A stretch of 64,000 bases of DNA from assembly GCF_016918565.1 (NCBI RefSeq), contig NZ_JAFFQD010000001.1, forward strand, positions 1-64,000, given 5' to 3'. The notes under the pieces were generated by a model. That model was not told the origin of the DNA, did no database searches, and worked only from the letters and a program-made list of their open reading frames with translations. Of this stretch, positions 52,988-62,669 are shown piece after piece. How positions within the stretch are numbered: the stretch's first letter is position 1; every line of letters begins with the position of its first letter. A program made the translations under genes and the position numbers. The DNA is from Desulfogranum marinum (GTDB lineage Bacteria > Desulfobacterota > Desulfobulbia > Desulfobulbales > Desulfobulbaceae).

Positions 52988-54723
52988 TGATTGTCCCTAT
53001 ATTTTTTGCTACGATTAATTTTCTCCATCACGTTATCACGCTGTAAAGGATTATCCACAAAAAGCTCCCAAGCCCTCTGGTAGGCAACAATTGCTTGACC
53101 ATATTGCCCGTTTTGCGCATATGCATCGCCCAGATGATCAAAAATAGCGGGATCATCTGGAGAGAGTTCGATTGCCTTTTTCAGCGCCTCAATCGAAAGC
53201 GCCAGCTTGCCCATTCGAAAATAGACCCAGCCAAGGCTATCTTGGATATACCCATTGTCGGGCTTCAATTGAACAGCCTTCTGAATATATTCAAGAGCTT
53301 GGTCTAGATTACGGCCCTCATCGGCCCAGGTGTAGCCTATAAAATTCAAAGCAGCCGCATTTTCAGGGTTGATGATGATGACCTGCTTCATGGCCTGCAA
53401 AGCAGCTTTACGATCCCCGCTATTTTCTTGAAAAAGACCATATTCATACAACAACATATCACTCTCGGGAAATGCAGCTATACCGTTAGCATAGGCTGCG
53501 GCAACACCTTTTTGATCATCCATTATCTCATATAATGCAGCCAATACGGCATACAATTCGGCAGATCGAATATCCTCTCGATCGACCATCGCCTTCACTA
53601 ACGATACAGCCTCGTTAATTCGTCCCTGTTGTTGATAGATATGAATTTTCAAAAAAAGGGCATCGGTAAAATACTCGCCCTGCGAATCTATCTGCTGTAA
53701 GTGATGTAGTGCATCATCATATTGCTCCCTCTGCACATACAACTGGCCAAGCAGATATCTTGCCTCCGGCATTGATTCAACGGCCACGACCTCCTCCAGC
53801 AGGGAGGATGCGGCTGCATATTTCCGTTGTTTTATGTATAATCTGGCAAGAATCAGGTCAATCCGCCACGGCTGGTCAGAGATTTGACGTAATCCTTCAA
53901 GAACATTAACCGCCTTATCCTCCTGATCAAGCAACTGGTATACATGAAAAAGTCCTATTCGAGCCTCTTGGCTATACTCATCACGATCAAGAACTTCCTG
54001 GTATGCCTCCATAGCTTTTACATATTCTTTATTTTCCAGATAAAGCTCACCGATCTCCAACACTATATCTGCTGTCCACTGCTCAAGCAGCACTTGTTGA
54101 AGATGATATATTGCTTTTGTAGGATTGTGTTGACGCTTGAAGATACGAGCAAGCAGCAGGTGCCCACGGGGTGCACCATTGTCCATGGTTAACACCGGCA
54201 AAAGAATATGCTGTGCACGCTCGTATTCCTTTCTGGAAAAAAAAAGTTCTGCCAGAAGATACCGCGGGATTGGATTGCCAGGAAGCTGTTGGATAAGATA
54301 TTGGTACTCTAAGATCGCCTGATCGAAATTATTTTGCCTCAAGTAGGCCTTTGCCAGCAATTCTCTCATTGCCGTATCATCAGGGGTGTGGACAAGGTGG
54401 TTTTTTAGCCAGGTTACAGCTTCATCGTCCCGTTCCATACGTAGCAATATCACAGGTATCTTGCGCTGGATAAAAGGATTTCCAGGATCACAAATCAACG
54501 CTTTCCGGTAAGCTGCGAGCGCCTCATCAAACTGTAAATACAGTTCTGTATACCTTGCCCAGAGAAAATAAAAATAAGAGCAACTGGGGTCAATTTCCTC
54601 TGCTACCTGCCGGTCGGCCGCATCTTTTGAGATTGTTCCGGAAATATCAGGGGTTGAGCATCCTGTATGTAGCAGCAAAATGCTTGCTAGAAACATAAAA
54701 ATACAACGCCGATGGAGCCCCAT
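52984..54723 (-). CDS. TPR-repeat lipoprotein
   Basis: 579 residues. Lipobox LLLHTGC (Cys about 22), then about fourteen tetratricopeptide repeats, for example YTELYLQFDEALAAYRKALICDPGNP and, near the end, NGYIQDSLGWVYFRMGKLALSIEALKKAIELSPDDPAIFDHLGDAYAQNGQYGQ. It is likely an outer-membrane scaffold. It lies 12 bp after tmk and is coupled to the DUF4292-like lipoprotein; the pair may form one envelope complex. Confidence 0.85.
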   Translation of the reverse strand: MGLHRRCIFMFLASILLLHTGCSTPDISGTISKDAADRQVAEEIDPSCSYFYFLWARYTELYLQFDEALAAYRKALICDPGNPFIQRKIPVILLRMERDDEAVTWLKNHLVHTPDDTAMRELLAKAYLRQNNFDQAILEYQYLIQQLPGNPIPRYLLAELFFSRKEYERAQHILLPVLTMDNGAPRGHLLLARIFKRQHNPTKAIYHLQQVLLEQWTADIVLEIGELYLENKEYVKAMEAYQEVLDRDEYSQEARIGLFHVYQLLDQEDKAVNVLEGLRQISDQPWRIDLILARLYIKQRKYAAASSLLEEVVAVESMPEARYLLGQLYVQREQYDDALHHLQQIDSQGEYFTDALFLKIHIYQQQGRINEAVSLVKAMVDREDIRSAELYAVLAALYEIMDDQKGVAAAYANGIAAFPESDMLLYEYGLFQENSGDRKAALQAMKQVIIINPENAAALNFIGYTWADEGRNLDQALEYIQKAVQLKPDNGYIQDSLGWVYFRMGKLALSIEALKKAIELSPDDPAIFDHLGDAYAQNGQYGQAIVAYQRAWELFVDNPLQRDNVMEKINRSKKYRDNH

Positions 54724-54735
54724 ACCTCTACCTGT

Positions 54736-55347
54736 TCACGATTGTAGTTTTTGAGCACACACCCGATCCACTGTCTCTCTGATCTTTTGCTGAACTTCTG
54801 CAAACGCGCCACCCGCTTCTATTCTCACGATAGCCGGGTCATCAAAAGAAGCAAACAGGGCGGCAACCTGCTCCAACTGCGCGGCCTGTTCGAAATCATT
54901 GAGCTGTTCCTGTCGCTGCTCCTGAATCCTCCGTAGACTCACATCAACACCCATGGTTAATAAAAGTACCAGATCAGGCCTCGGGGCAAATGCATTACGC
55001 TGAAAAATAGACTTGGGATCAGCTCCCAAAGCGCCCTGGTAGGCTGCGGTGGAATAATAATAGCGATCAGTTAACACCACGCAGCCTTTGTCGAGTGCAG
55101 GCTGGATGCATTCTGCAACGTGCTGACGGCGGTCAGCAATAAATAAGTCGAGTTCCTCTTCCATGGTCACAGTATGTCGACTGGTGTATAATGCCCTGAT
55201 TTTTTGCCCATAAGGACCATCTGTAGGCTCTCGTGTTTCGACAACTTCTTTTCCCTTGCGGCGAAGGTAGTTGGCAAGATATTGTAATTGTGATGTCTTG
55301 CCGGTACCATCTATCCCTTCAAATGCGATCAACATACCTTTTTTCAT
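54736..55347 (-). CDS. tmk: Thymidylate kinase
   Basis: 203 residues. Walker A FEGIDGTGKTSQLQYL, the DR(Y/H) motif in VLTDRYYYSTAAYQG and a LID region. It phosphorylates dTMP to dTDP. Overlaps pdxA by 4 bp, so it is coupled, and is followed by the TPR lipoprotein. The RIQEQRQEQ segment gives a type II-like LID with basic residues. Confidence 0.95.
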   Translation of the reverse strand: MKKGMLIAFEGIDGTGKTSQLQYLANYLRRKGKEVVETREPTDGPYGQKIRALYTSRHTVTMEEELDLFIADRRQHVAECIQPALDKGCVVLTDRYYYSTAAYQGALGADPKSIFQRNAFAPRPDLVLLLTMGVDVSLRRIQEQRQEQLNDFEQAAQLEQVAALFASFDDPAIVRIEAGGAFAEVQQKIRETVDRVCAQKLQS

Positions 55348-56375
55348 CTACCCATAGCCTTTTTCCGATTGGATACGATGTCCGCAGCCATGGAAACAGC
55401 AGCAGCTAAACTTTTTTCATCAGCCAGCCAACGCCCAGCAATATCATAGGCAGTACCATGATCAACAGAGGTCCGCACAATCGGCAGACCTAAGGTAACA
55501 TTTACACCGTTTTCAAAATGAAGCAGTTTAAAAGGAATCAAGCCTTGATCGTGATACATAGCAATCACAGCATCATATCGCCCTGCAGCAGCTTGATAAA
55601 AAACCGTATCAGGGGGCCAGGGTCCGGAAACATCGCCCAAATGTCGGCACGATTGAACTGCCGGGGTAATGATCAGTTCTTCCTGATCACCAAACATTTT
55701 CCCTTCCCCTCCGTGTGGATTGAGTGCAGCAACAGCAACCCTGGGACAGGGCAGACCAAAATCACGTTTTAATGAAGCCATAGTCATTGCTATACAATCA
55801 ACAATGGAGTTTTGATTCAGCAGAGAAGGTACTTTTTCCAAAGCCTCATGAATCGTAACCAAAATCACCCGTAACTTTTCTCCTGCCATCATCATTCGGT
55901 AATTTTTGGTACCGGTCAAGCTGGCAAGCATCTCTGTGTGCCCGGGAAAAGGATAGCCTGCAAGATGGAAACTATATTTACTGATAGGACAGGTTACTAA
56001 AGCAGCAGCGTGGTCTTTTTGCACAAGTTGGACACTTTTTTCAATGTATTGCCCCATAACCTTACCGGTTTCAACATCAGGCTTACCCCAGCGCGTTTCA
56101 TCATATTCCAAGTTGGAGACCGGGTAAACGGGAACAGTACCAGGCTCTATTTTTTCTCCAGGAGACCAGGAAACAACATCCAGCGGCACGCTCAAAGCAC
56201 GAATAACTCCACGTAAAACGGCAATATCCCCAACTACCACCATTTGCTCATGAAAAGGGCAGTCGGGATGACTGAAATAGCGAATGATAATTTCAGGTCC
56301 TATGCCTACCGGACAGCCCATTGTCAGAGCTAGAGGTTTACCTAGAGGATCAGGTGTGCTGGACGATGTTGTCAT
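55344..56375 (-). CDS. pdxA: 4-hydroxythreonine-4-phosphate dehydrogenase
   Basis: 343 residues. Signatures: MGCPVGIGPEII near the N-terminus, LVTCPISKYSF, GHTEMLASLTG, and the metal site HDQGLIPFKLLHF. It oxidises 4-phosphohydroxy-L-threonine in DXP-dependent pyridoxal phosphate synthesis. Overlaps yraN and tmk by 4 bp each. The other PLP genes (pdxJ, pdxB) are not in the window. Confidence 0.95.
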   Translation of the reverse strand: MTTSSSTPDPLGKPLALTMGCPVGIGPEIIIRYFSHPDCPFHEQMVVVGDIAVLRGVIRALSVPLDVVSWSPGEKIEPGTVPVYPVSNLEYDETRWGKPDVETGKVMGQYIEKSVQLVQKDHAAALVTCPISKYSFHLAGYPFPGHTEMLASLTGTKNYRMMMAGEKLRVILVTIHEALEKVPSLLNQNSIVDCIAMTMASLKRDFGLPCPRVAVAALNPHGGEGKMFGDQEELIITPAVQSCRHLGDVSGPWPPDTVFYQAAAGRYDAVIAMYHDQGLIPFKLLHFENGVNVTLGLPIVRTSVDHGTAYDIAGRWLADEKSLAAAVSMAADIVSNRKKAMGR

Positions 56376-56758
56376 AACGGCGTACTTTCAAAAGCATTGG
56401 TGATAATTTCGATCCGGCTTGTGCCGTCATTTGCTAGCTGGACAGCAACGACATCAAATCGGGCGTTCACATTGATTAAATTATGGCGACTAAGGTAATC
56501 CTGGGCGATTCTCGTAAGCTGACGCTGCTTCCTCACGTCGACAGCCTCAAAACCAGTGCCGAAAGCAGCAGACCTCCGGGTTTTAACCTCCACAAACACA
56601 ATGGTAGCATCTTGGCGGGCGACAATATCGACTTCGCCAAACCGTCGTCGATAATTTCTGGTTATAATAGAGTAACCACTCTGGATCAGGTAATCAGCAG
56701 CTATATCTTCGCCATGTTTCCCAAGCTCTATATTTTTTGTTTTGCGTTTCAAAAACAT
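56372..56758 (-). CDS. yraN: UPF0102 (YraN) family nuclease-like protein
   Basis: 128 residues from ATG 56758, typical for the family. A TTG at 56833 would overlap the PilZ gene by 62 bp and is unlikely. It carries the signature GKHGEDIAADYLIQSGY and the restriction endonuclease-like core EVDIVARQDATIVFVEVKTR. Function is uncertain (possible DNA or Holliday-junction role). It lies 13 bp after the PilZ gene and overlaps pdxA. Confidence 0.9.
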   Translation of the reverse strand: MFLKRKTKNIELGKHGEDIAADYLIQSGYSIITRNYRRRFGEVDIVARQDATIVFVEVKTRRSAAFGTGFEAVDVRKQRQLTRIAQDYLSRHNLINVNARFDVVAVQLANDGTSRIEIITNAFESTPL

Positions 56759-56771
56759 GATCAGGTGAAAA

Positions 56772-57134
56772 TCATCCAGGCTCAGCCTCTGCCATGCGAG
56801 CCATTTTTCCCTGATATACAGGAAAAAGGACAAACCATTCCAAAGGGCTTGAAAAAGAAATTCCGGAAGAGGGAGTCGAACATCTCACAATCTGCCCATG
56901 CACCTCATCTATTATGAGTTTGCTGAATTCACCAGGAAAGACAATATTGACAATGCATTCCTGGTCTTGATATTTTCCAGGAATTTCAGTGTCCAGAGCA
57001 AGTCCGGAAACACTGACATTATTTGACCATCCTTGAAATATTTTTTTATCAGAAAGCAGGATTATTGTCACATAAACCCTGTACGTCAACCGTGATCCAT
57101 TCCTTCTGTCATCAATATCCTGCTTTAATTGCAT
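56772..57134 (-). CDS. PilZ-domain protein, possible c-di-GMP receptor
   Basis: 120 residues. The start QDIDDRRNGSRLTYRVYVTI has the RxxxR-like arginines of the first PilZ motif, and NNVSVSGLALDTE matches the second motif (D/NxSxxG). This is a single-domain PilZ protein that could bind c-di-GMP and act on motility or biofilm proteins. It begins the yraN-pdxA-tmk series, 176 bp after rnhB. Confidence 0.75.
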   Translation of the reverse strand: MQLKQDIDDRRNGSRLTYRVYVTIILLSDKKIFQGWSNNVSVSGLALDTEIPGKYQDQECIVNIVFPGEFSKLIIDEVHGQIVRCSTPSSGISFSSPLEWFVLFPVYQGKMARMAEAEPG

Positions 57135-57310
57135 ACTCGTCTTTGCCTCAGCTAAGGTTTGCGGCTTTCACACTTACTCCTTCATTTGCAGCATAAACGA
57201 AAACAACTATAATTTCGACCAGATAAAGTTTTCCAATCTCTCGCCTGAAATAAAGAACCTACCTTTTGCAGGCATACTCAATAAACATAAAAGCAACCGG
57301 GCAGTATTAC

Positions 57311-58024
57311 CTACCACAGCGAACCTTGCTCAGATGAGCTTGTCCGCTCCCCCTGCTGCCAATACTCACGGACACCCTTAAAAGTACGCCGGTGAAGTGG
57401 GCATGGACCGTATTCTTTGATTGCGAGCCTATGTTCTTTTGTAGGGTAGCCCTGATTTTTTATAAAATTATACTCTGGATACGCTTGGTGGTAGTCAGCC
57501 ATTAATCGATCACGGGTTACCTTGGCCACAATAGAGGCAGCTGCTATTGAAAAACTTTTTGATTCACCTTTAACAAGAGGCAGTTGCGGTAGTGGCAAAG
57601 GAACTTGGAATTTGCCATCCACAAGCAAAAAATCGATTTTTCTCTTATGCAGTTTTTCGGCGCACTCCTCAACAGCTCGTTGCATTGCAACCAAAGAGGC
57701 TTGATGGATATTCAAAAATTCAATTTCCCGTGCAACGACCTTACCTACACCAATGACAGCAGTAGTTGCCTGCAGGGAAAAAAACAATTCTTCTCTTTGC
57801 GCAGAAGAGAGCATTTTCGAATCTTTATAAAAGGCAGATGGTCTTTCAGCGGGTAAGACAACGCACGAAGCAACCACTGGTCCGGCAAGAGGACCTCTGC
57901 CGGCCTCATCTACGCCGCCAATCGCAGACAATCCATGTGCATAAAGGGTAGTCTCGTAATGCCAGGGATCAATATCTTGAGGAGAACAACAAGAAGAGAG
58001 TGAAGGATATGAAGAGGGTACCAT
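57311..58024 (-). CDS. rnhB: Ribonuclease HII
   Basis: 237 residues. The catalytic DEAGRGPLAGP motif and the DSK (KDSKMLS) and SIVAKVTRD motifs are present. It removes RNA from RNA-DNA hybrids and misincorporated ribonucleotides. The roughly 35-residue N-terminal extension before GGVDEAGRG is Ser/Pro-rich. It follows rplS with a 201-bp gap holding a hairpin. Confidence 0.95.
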   Translation of the reverse strand: MVPSSYPSLSSCCSPQDIDPWHYETTLYAHGLSAIGGVDEAGRGPLAGPVVASCVVLPAERPSAFYKDSKMLSSAQREELFFSLQATTAVIGVGKVVAREIEFLNIHQASLVAMQRAVEECAEKLHKRKIDFLLVDGKFQVPLPLPQLPLVKGESKSFSIAAASIVAKVTRDRLMADYHQAYPEYNFIKNQGYPTKEHRLAIKEYGPCPLHRRTFKGVREYWQQGERTSSSEQGSLW

Positions 58025-58165
58025 TTTTCCACTCCATGCGATTCACTGTTGAAAGGGACTATCAGGCTGACAACTGTACACTGTCAATTACACGCAAATA
58101 GTGTAAGCACGGTATACAAGCTGCCAGCCAAACAGGATAGTGCAAGAGGCTTCCAATTTTATGAT

Positions 58166-58189
58166 CTTTCCGCAAGAAAGCGGGAAAAG
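58166..58189 (-). terminator. Hairpin between rplS and rnhB
   Basis: CTTTCCGC, a six-base loop and GCGGGAAAAG. There is no clear T-run; it may weakly attenuate rplS transcription or mark a processing site. Confidence 0.4.
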
Positions 58190-58225
58190 AAAAGACCATA
58201 CAGGCTGTGCCAAATAGCCACGCCT

Positions 58226-58579
58226 TTAGATAAGACCTCTTTCCCGAATACGAGCAGCTTTACCGCGGCGAGAGCGCAGGTAATACAGCCTGGAGCGACG
58301 AACACGTCCTAGTGTTACGACCTCAATTTTTTCAAGGCGTGGAGAATGTAGAGCAAATGTTTTTTCAACGCCAACACCATGGGATATTTTCCGCACCGTG
58401 AAACTGGCATTCATTTTCCCACGTTTGCGCTTGAGCACTACGCCCTGGAAAACCTGTACACGCTCTTTACTCCCTTCAACGATTCGAATGTGAACTTTCA
58501 CAGTATCTCCTGGACGAAAATCCGGGATATCAAATCGCATCTGTTCCATATCAATTTTGTCTAATATATTCATTGCCAT
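58226..58579 (-). CDS. rplS: 50S ribosomal protein L19
   Basis: 117 residues. The family core [32 protein letters not shown] and the basic tail [14 protein letters not shown] are clear. L19 lies at the subunit interface. Order trmD-SPOUT methyltransferase-rplS-rnhB is the common delta-proteobacterial arrangement. Confidence 0.97.
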   Translation of the reverse strand: MAMNILDKIDMEQMRFDIPDFRPGDTVKVHIRIVEGSKERVQVFQGVVLKRKRGKMNASFTVRKISHGVGVEKTFALHSPRLEKIEVVTLGRVRRSRLYYLRSRRGKAARIRERGLI

Positions 58580-58729
58580 CTTTAACTATTTACGGGCACT
58601 TCTTGCAGCCTGCGGTGCTCTCCGACCCGAGGGATGCCTCCAAATCATCCTTTATAACACTGTCAATAGGCAACATACTCATTTGTATGATGCTTCCAGT
58701 TTCTAACTCCATAAAATACTATGTTTTCT

Positions 58730-59302
58730 CTACCCTTTGCTCAGCAATCGATCAAGAATAATCGAGACTGCAGAACGTACGGATAGATGGTTAAAGCTAC
58801 TCTCACCCTTGATAGGGGGCAATGTTGCGTCTGCAATCTCCATAGCACTGGGTGCTAACCCCCATGCTGTGCCGAAAAGCAGCATTACCGGGACACCATT
58901 ATAAATTTTATCCCTTACCGCCTTATAGTGCAATTGATTGCTTACGTCCTTGGCACAGGTGGTAAGAATAAAGGGTTTTTGTCCATTCTTTTGTGTAGAA
59001 CCGGCAATTACCGAATCCAGATCTTCACTGACCTTAATAATTGATAATGCCTCGGCTCTGTCGCTGGCAACTTTACCACCATGTCCTGCCGTCCAATGGG
59101 AGGTGATTTGATTGACCAAATTTTGCTGCTCCTGATAAGGTGTGACTACCCAAAAGGTATCCACCCCAAACGTCTTCCCTGCCCGTGCAATGTCATGTAG
59201 GTCCAGATTGGTAACAGCCGACCCAATGGTTTCGCCTTTTTTATTGACAACCGGAGCATGGACAAGAACAACTTCGACGTGTATTGGTGTTGGCACAATC
59301 AT
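58730..59302 (-). CDS. SPOUT-type RNA methyltransferase (Methyltrn_RNA_4)
   Basis: 190 residues. The opening HVEVVLVHAPVVNKKGETIGSAVTNLDLHDIAR and the C-terminal LLFGTAWGLAPSAMEIADATLPPIKG with SVRSAVSIILDRLL match the PF09936-type family with a trefoil-knot SAM site. The RNA target is not known. Its start overlaps the trmD stop by 4 bp, so it is coupled to trmD. Confidence 0.85.
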   Translation of the reverse strand: MIVPTPIHVEVVLVHAPVVNKKGETIGSAVTNLDLHDIARAGKTFGVDTFWVVTPYQEQQNLVNQITSHWTAGHGGKVASDRAEALSIIKVSEDLDSVIAGSTQKNGQKPFILTTCAKDVSNQLHYKAVRDKIYNGVPVMLLFGTAWGLAPSAMEIADATLPPIKGESSFNHLSVRSAVSIILDRLLSKG

Positions 59303-60057
59303 GGTGCTTGGTTTATATCCTGAATAGCATCAAGCAAGCCTTCCTGCCTAAGCATTTTTTTTTCCGCTGAGGAAAATTGTGCCTCGGCAAGGAGGTCTGG
59401 ACGATGTTTCAAGGTCAACCTCACCGACTCTGTCAATCTGAATTGCTCAATCGCAGCATGATTTCCAGAGAGCAGAGCTTGAGGAACTGTTTGCCCCTGG
59501 AACTCCCTTGGCCGGGTATATTGTGAGTGCTTCAGCAAGCCTCTACTAAAAGTATCATTGGTAGCTGAATCACAACATCCTAAAACCCCCGGCAATAACC
59601 TGGTAATCGAATCAACCATTATCATTGCTGCTAATTCTCCACCTGTAAGAACATAATCCCCGATGGAGATTTCTTGATCAACATATCTGTCGGTGAAACG
59701 TTGATCTATCCCTTCGTAGCGCCCGCAGACCAAAATCAATCGCGGTTCAGCAGCTAATTGTTGTGCTACTTGCTGCGTATACTGTTTGCCTCTTGGGGAT
59801 AGAGCTATAACTTTATATGCCCTACCATCACTGACTATATCATCTATACACGCTGCAAGCGGCTCAGGTTTCATAACCATTCCTTCACCACCGCCAAATG
59901 GTCTGTCATCGGTCATTTTATGCCGATCAAGAGCATACTCACGTATATTACGTATGTTCACATCTATTTTTCCTGCGCCTAATGCTCTGCGGATAATACC
60001 CTCTTGCAAGGGAGACTCAAAAAAGTCGGGAAAAATAGTTAATATGTCGAAAATCAT
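59299..60057 (-). CDS. trmD: tRNA (guanosine37-N1)-methyltransferase
   Basis: 252 residues. Knot signatures: GGGEGMVMKPEPL, LILVCGRYEGIDQRF and ISIGDYVLTGGELAAM. It methylates G37 of tRNAs with G36, preventing frameshifting. It lies 11 bp after rimM and overlaps the SPOUT methyltransferase by 4 bp. Confidence 0.97.
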   Translation of the reverse strand: MIFDILTIFPDFFESPLQEGIIRRALGAGKIDVNIRNIREYALDRHKMTDDRPFGGGEGMVMKPEPLAACIDDIVSDGRAYKVIALSPRGKQYTQQVAQQLAAEPRLILVCGRYEGIDQRFTDRYVDQEISIGDYVLTGGELAAMIMVDSITRLLPGVLGCCDSATNDTFSRGLLKHSQYTRPREFQGQTVPQALLSGNHAAIEQFRLTESVRLTLKHRPDLLAEAQFSSAEKKMLRQEGLLDAIQDINQAP

Positions 60058-60068
60058 ATACTACGAGT

Positions 60069-60605
60069 CTAACCGTTGATTTCCAACAGCCCTGGTGGTA
60101 GAGAAAAGATGATTTCATCGTCTTTATTTTCAACAACAAAATCAGCGACAAAGGGAATGAGATATTCCTTCCCGTCATCCTGAATACTGAGCAAATCTTG
60201 CCCTCTCCCTGTTATAACAGCAACAATCTTGCCAATATTTTGTCCTTCAACAGTCATAGCCTGCTTCCCTTGCAGAGAATGCAGATAGAATTCACCGTCA
60301 TCGAGTTCCGGCAAATCATCCGCATCAACCCACACCCCCTGCCCTACCAGGATCTCGGCTTGATTGCGATTAACACACCCTTCAAACGCAGTAATAGCTA
60401 CTCCACCCTGAGCACGCATTTTTTTAGCAGTGTATACAGTGTGAGTTTTACCATCATCAGCCGACAGATAAAATCTCGTGTAGTCGTAGAGGTTAGCTGC
60501 AGTTTCAGTGAAGGCATAAATCTTCACCTCACCACGAATTCCATGTGCTTTGACAATCTTGCCCAGCAGAACAAAGCTACCGGTCTGCCCTCCGGTATTA
60601 TTCAT
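60069..60605 (-). CDS. rimM: 16S rRNA processing protein RimM
   Basis: 178 residues. N-terminal beta barrel (LGKIVKAHGIRGEVKIYAFTE) and C-terminal PRC barrel (GEFYLHSLQGKQAM...IPFVADFV). It helps mature the 30S head. It lies between khpA and trmD in the usual ribosomal order. Confidence 0.95.
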   Translation of the reverse strand: MNNTGGQTGSFVLLGKIVKAHGIRGEVKIYAFTETAANLYDYTRFYLSADDGKTHTVYTAKKMRAQGGVAITAFEGCVNRNQAEILVGQGVWVDADDLPELDDGEFYLHSLQGKQAMTVEGQNIGKIVAVITGRGQDLLSIQDDGKEYLIPFVADFVVENKDDEIIFSLPPGLLEING

Positions 60606-60607
60606 AG

Positions 60608-60838
60608 CTACTCTAGTATCTCGAGTCGAGAACGCTTATTTTCTTTAGCAAGTGAGGCAGAAAGTACGGTGCGCATTGCCCGTACTGTTCTGCCTTGTTT
60701 GCCGATAACTTTGCCTAAGTCTTCTTGCGCTACCCGCAGTTCGACAACGACACTGTCATCTTCTTCCCGCAAAGAAACATTTACTTCATCAGGCTTATCA
60801 ACAAGCCTTTGAGCAATAAATTCGATTATTTCTTTCAT
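60608..60838 (-). CDS. khpA: KH-domain RNA-binding protein (KhpA)
   Basis: 76 residues. One type II KH domain with the GxxG loop VIGKQGRTVRAMR. By family it binds RNA and influences ribosome assembly or cell length. It starts directly after the rpsP stop and lies 2 bp before rimM. Confidence 0.93.
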   Translation of the reverse strand: MKEIIEFIAQRLVDKPDEVNVSLREEDDSVVVELRVAQEDLGKVIGKQGRTVRAMRTVLSASLAKENKRSRLEILE

Positions 60839-61096
60839 TTATGCAGCAGCAACAGGTTCAGCAGCATGCTTTTTGATAAGGCTTTTCACAGTGACTGTCG
60901 GCTTTGCACCCTTTTTAATCCATCCATCAAGCTTTTCACTGTCAATGGAGACAGCAGCCGGTTCCTGCATCGGATCATACGTTCCAACAATGTCTAAAAA
61001 CTTACCATCACGGGGTGCCTGACTATCAGCCACGATTATTCTGTAAAATGGGCTCTTTTTGCGGCCTTTTCTTGTCAATCGAATATGTACTGCCAT
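60839..61096 (-). CDS. rpsP: 30S ribosomal protein S16
   Basis: 85 residues. The family start [31 protein letters not shown] is clear. It binds early in 30S assembly. Part of the conserved ffh-rpsP-khpA-rimM-trmD-rplS group, 82 bp after ffh. Confidence 0.97.
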   Translation of the reverse strand: MAVHIRLTRKGRKKSPFYRIIVADSQAPRDGKFLDIVGTYDPMQEPAAVSIDSEKLDGWIKKGAKPTVTVKSLIKKHAAEPVAAA

Positions 61097-61178
61097 TGCT
61101 AGTTATCCTCCTGTGGATATAAAACGATCTCAACAGTTGTTCAGCAACGACTGTTGAAAAAAATATAAAAGTTGGTAC

Positions 61179-62528
61179 CTACCGGGTTAACCCCTTCGGC
61201 ATTTTGCGACGTTTTCCACCCCGCACTACCGATTTACCTTTGAGTTTTTTCATCATTTTCAACATCATGGTATAGCTCTTCAGCACCCTGTTCACCTCCG
61301 CAACGGAGGTGCCGGAACCCTTGGCTATTCTTTGCCTCCTGGAGGCATTGATGATCCGATGATTACGCCTTTCCTTCAATGTCATTGACCGAATAATGGC
61401 TTCGGTCTTACCGAGTTCCTTCTCATCAGGCTTAGGTGCGTCTTTCACCTGCTTTAACTTATTAATTCCTGGAATCATTCCCATAAGCTGTTCAAGATTA
61501 CCCATTTTCTTGATCTGCTGAATTTGCTCTAGGAAATCTTCAAGGGTAAATTCGTTTTTCTGTATTTTCCTTGCCAGTTTCTGCGCTTTCTTTTGATCAA
61601 CAACGGCCTCGGCCTTCTCAATAAGAGATAGAACATCTCCCATTCCAAGAATTCTTGAGGCAGTCCGATCTGGATGAAAAACTTCGAGCGCATCGACACC
61701 TTCGCCCACACCCACAAATTTAATGGGTTTACCTGTTACCTTTTTAACAGATAATGCAGCACCGCCGCGGGCGTCACCTTCCATTTTGGTGAGTATAACA
61801 CCAGTGATTTCAAGATCACTGTTAAACTTAGCGGCAACGGTTACGGCATCCTGCCCTGTCATCGAATCAGCGACGAAAAGGGTCTCTGTAACATCTACAG
61901 CGTTACAGATGTCACGCAACTCGTTCATCAACGCTTCGTCGACATGGAGTCGACCGGCAGTATCGATAATAACGGTATCGCACTTGCTCTCCCGAGCACT
62001 GGCCAGGGCGGCTTCTGCTATATCCACCGGTTTTTGATCGGTAGATGAGTCAAACACAGGTACTTCCACCTGCTTACCAAGAACCTGTAACTGATCGATA
62101 GCTGCAGGACGGTAGACATCGGCAGGAACAAGCAGTGGTTTACGCCCGCCGGCCTTAAGTTGCTTAGCCAACTTGGCTGCAGTGGTGGTCTTACCCGACC
62201 CTTGCAGCCCAGCCATCATGATAACCACAGGTTGTCGGCCATCAAGCTGAAGAGGTTCTGCCTGACTGCCAAGCAACTCAACGAGTTCGTCATGGACTAT
62301 TTTAACAACCTGTTGCCCAGGAGAAAGGCTAGTAAGGACCTCGTGCCCCACAGCCTTCTTGGTAACAGATGCAACAAACTCCTTAACAACCTTAAAGTTG
62401 ACATCAGCCTCAAGAAGTGCTTTACGCACCTCTCCCATAGCTTCCTGAATATTTTCTTCAGTCAGCTTACCGTGGCCACGGAGTTTCTTAAATACACCTT
62501 CAAGTCGGTCTGTTAAATTTTCAAACAT
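61179..62528 (-). CDS. ffh: Signal recognition particle protein Ffh
   Basis: 449 residues. N domain (1-90), G domain with GLQGSGKTTTAAKLA, DTAGRLH and TKMEGDARGG, and a Met-rich M domain (about 300-449, KMGNLEQLMGMIPG and MLKMMKKLKGK) that binds signal sequences and 4.5S RNA. AGGA just before the ATG supports the start. A terminator upstream (62542-62579) separates it from fabD. Confidence 0.97.
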   Translation of the reverse strand: MFENLTDRLEGVFKKLRGHGKLTEENIQEAMGEVRKALLEADVNFKVVKEFVASVTKKAVGHEVLTSLSPGQQVVKIVHDELVELLGSQAEPLQLDGRQPVVIMMAGLQGSGKTTTAAKLAKQLKAGGRKPLLVPADVYRPAAIDQLQVLGKQVEVPVFDSSTDQKPVDIAEAALASARESKCDTVIIDTAGRLHVDEALMNELRDICNAVDVTETLFVADSMTGQDAVTVAAKFNSDLEITGVILTKMEGDARGGAALSVKKVTGKPIKFVGVGEGVDALEVFHPDRTASRILGMGDVLSLIEKAEAVVDQKKAQKLARKIQKNEFTLEDFLEQIQQIKKMGNLEQLMGMIPGINKLKQVKDAPKPDEKELGKTEAIIRSMTLKERRNHRIINASRRQRIAKGSGTSVAEVNRVLKSYTMMLKMMKKLKGKSVVRGGKRRKMPKGLTR

Positions 62529-62541
62529 ATCCTGTCTATAG

Positions 62542-62579
62542 AAAAACGGCTCTTTCGGCTTACAGCCGGAAAGAAGCCA
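62542..62579 (-). terminator. fabD terminator
   Basis: On the minus strand, GGCTTCTTTCCGGC-TGTAA-GCCGAAAGAGCC forms a stem with small bulges and is followed by TTTTT. It lies about 90 bp past the fabD stop and just before ffh. Confidence 0.75.
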
Positions 62580-62669
62580 TTAAAATTTTGAAAACGGAAA
62601 TTTTACACTATTACTCCATAGATCAACTCTTGTCAAGCAGGAAGAAAACCATGACGATCCAGGCTTTTA

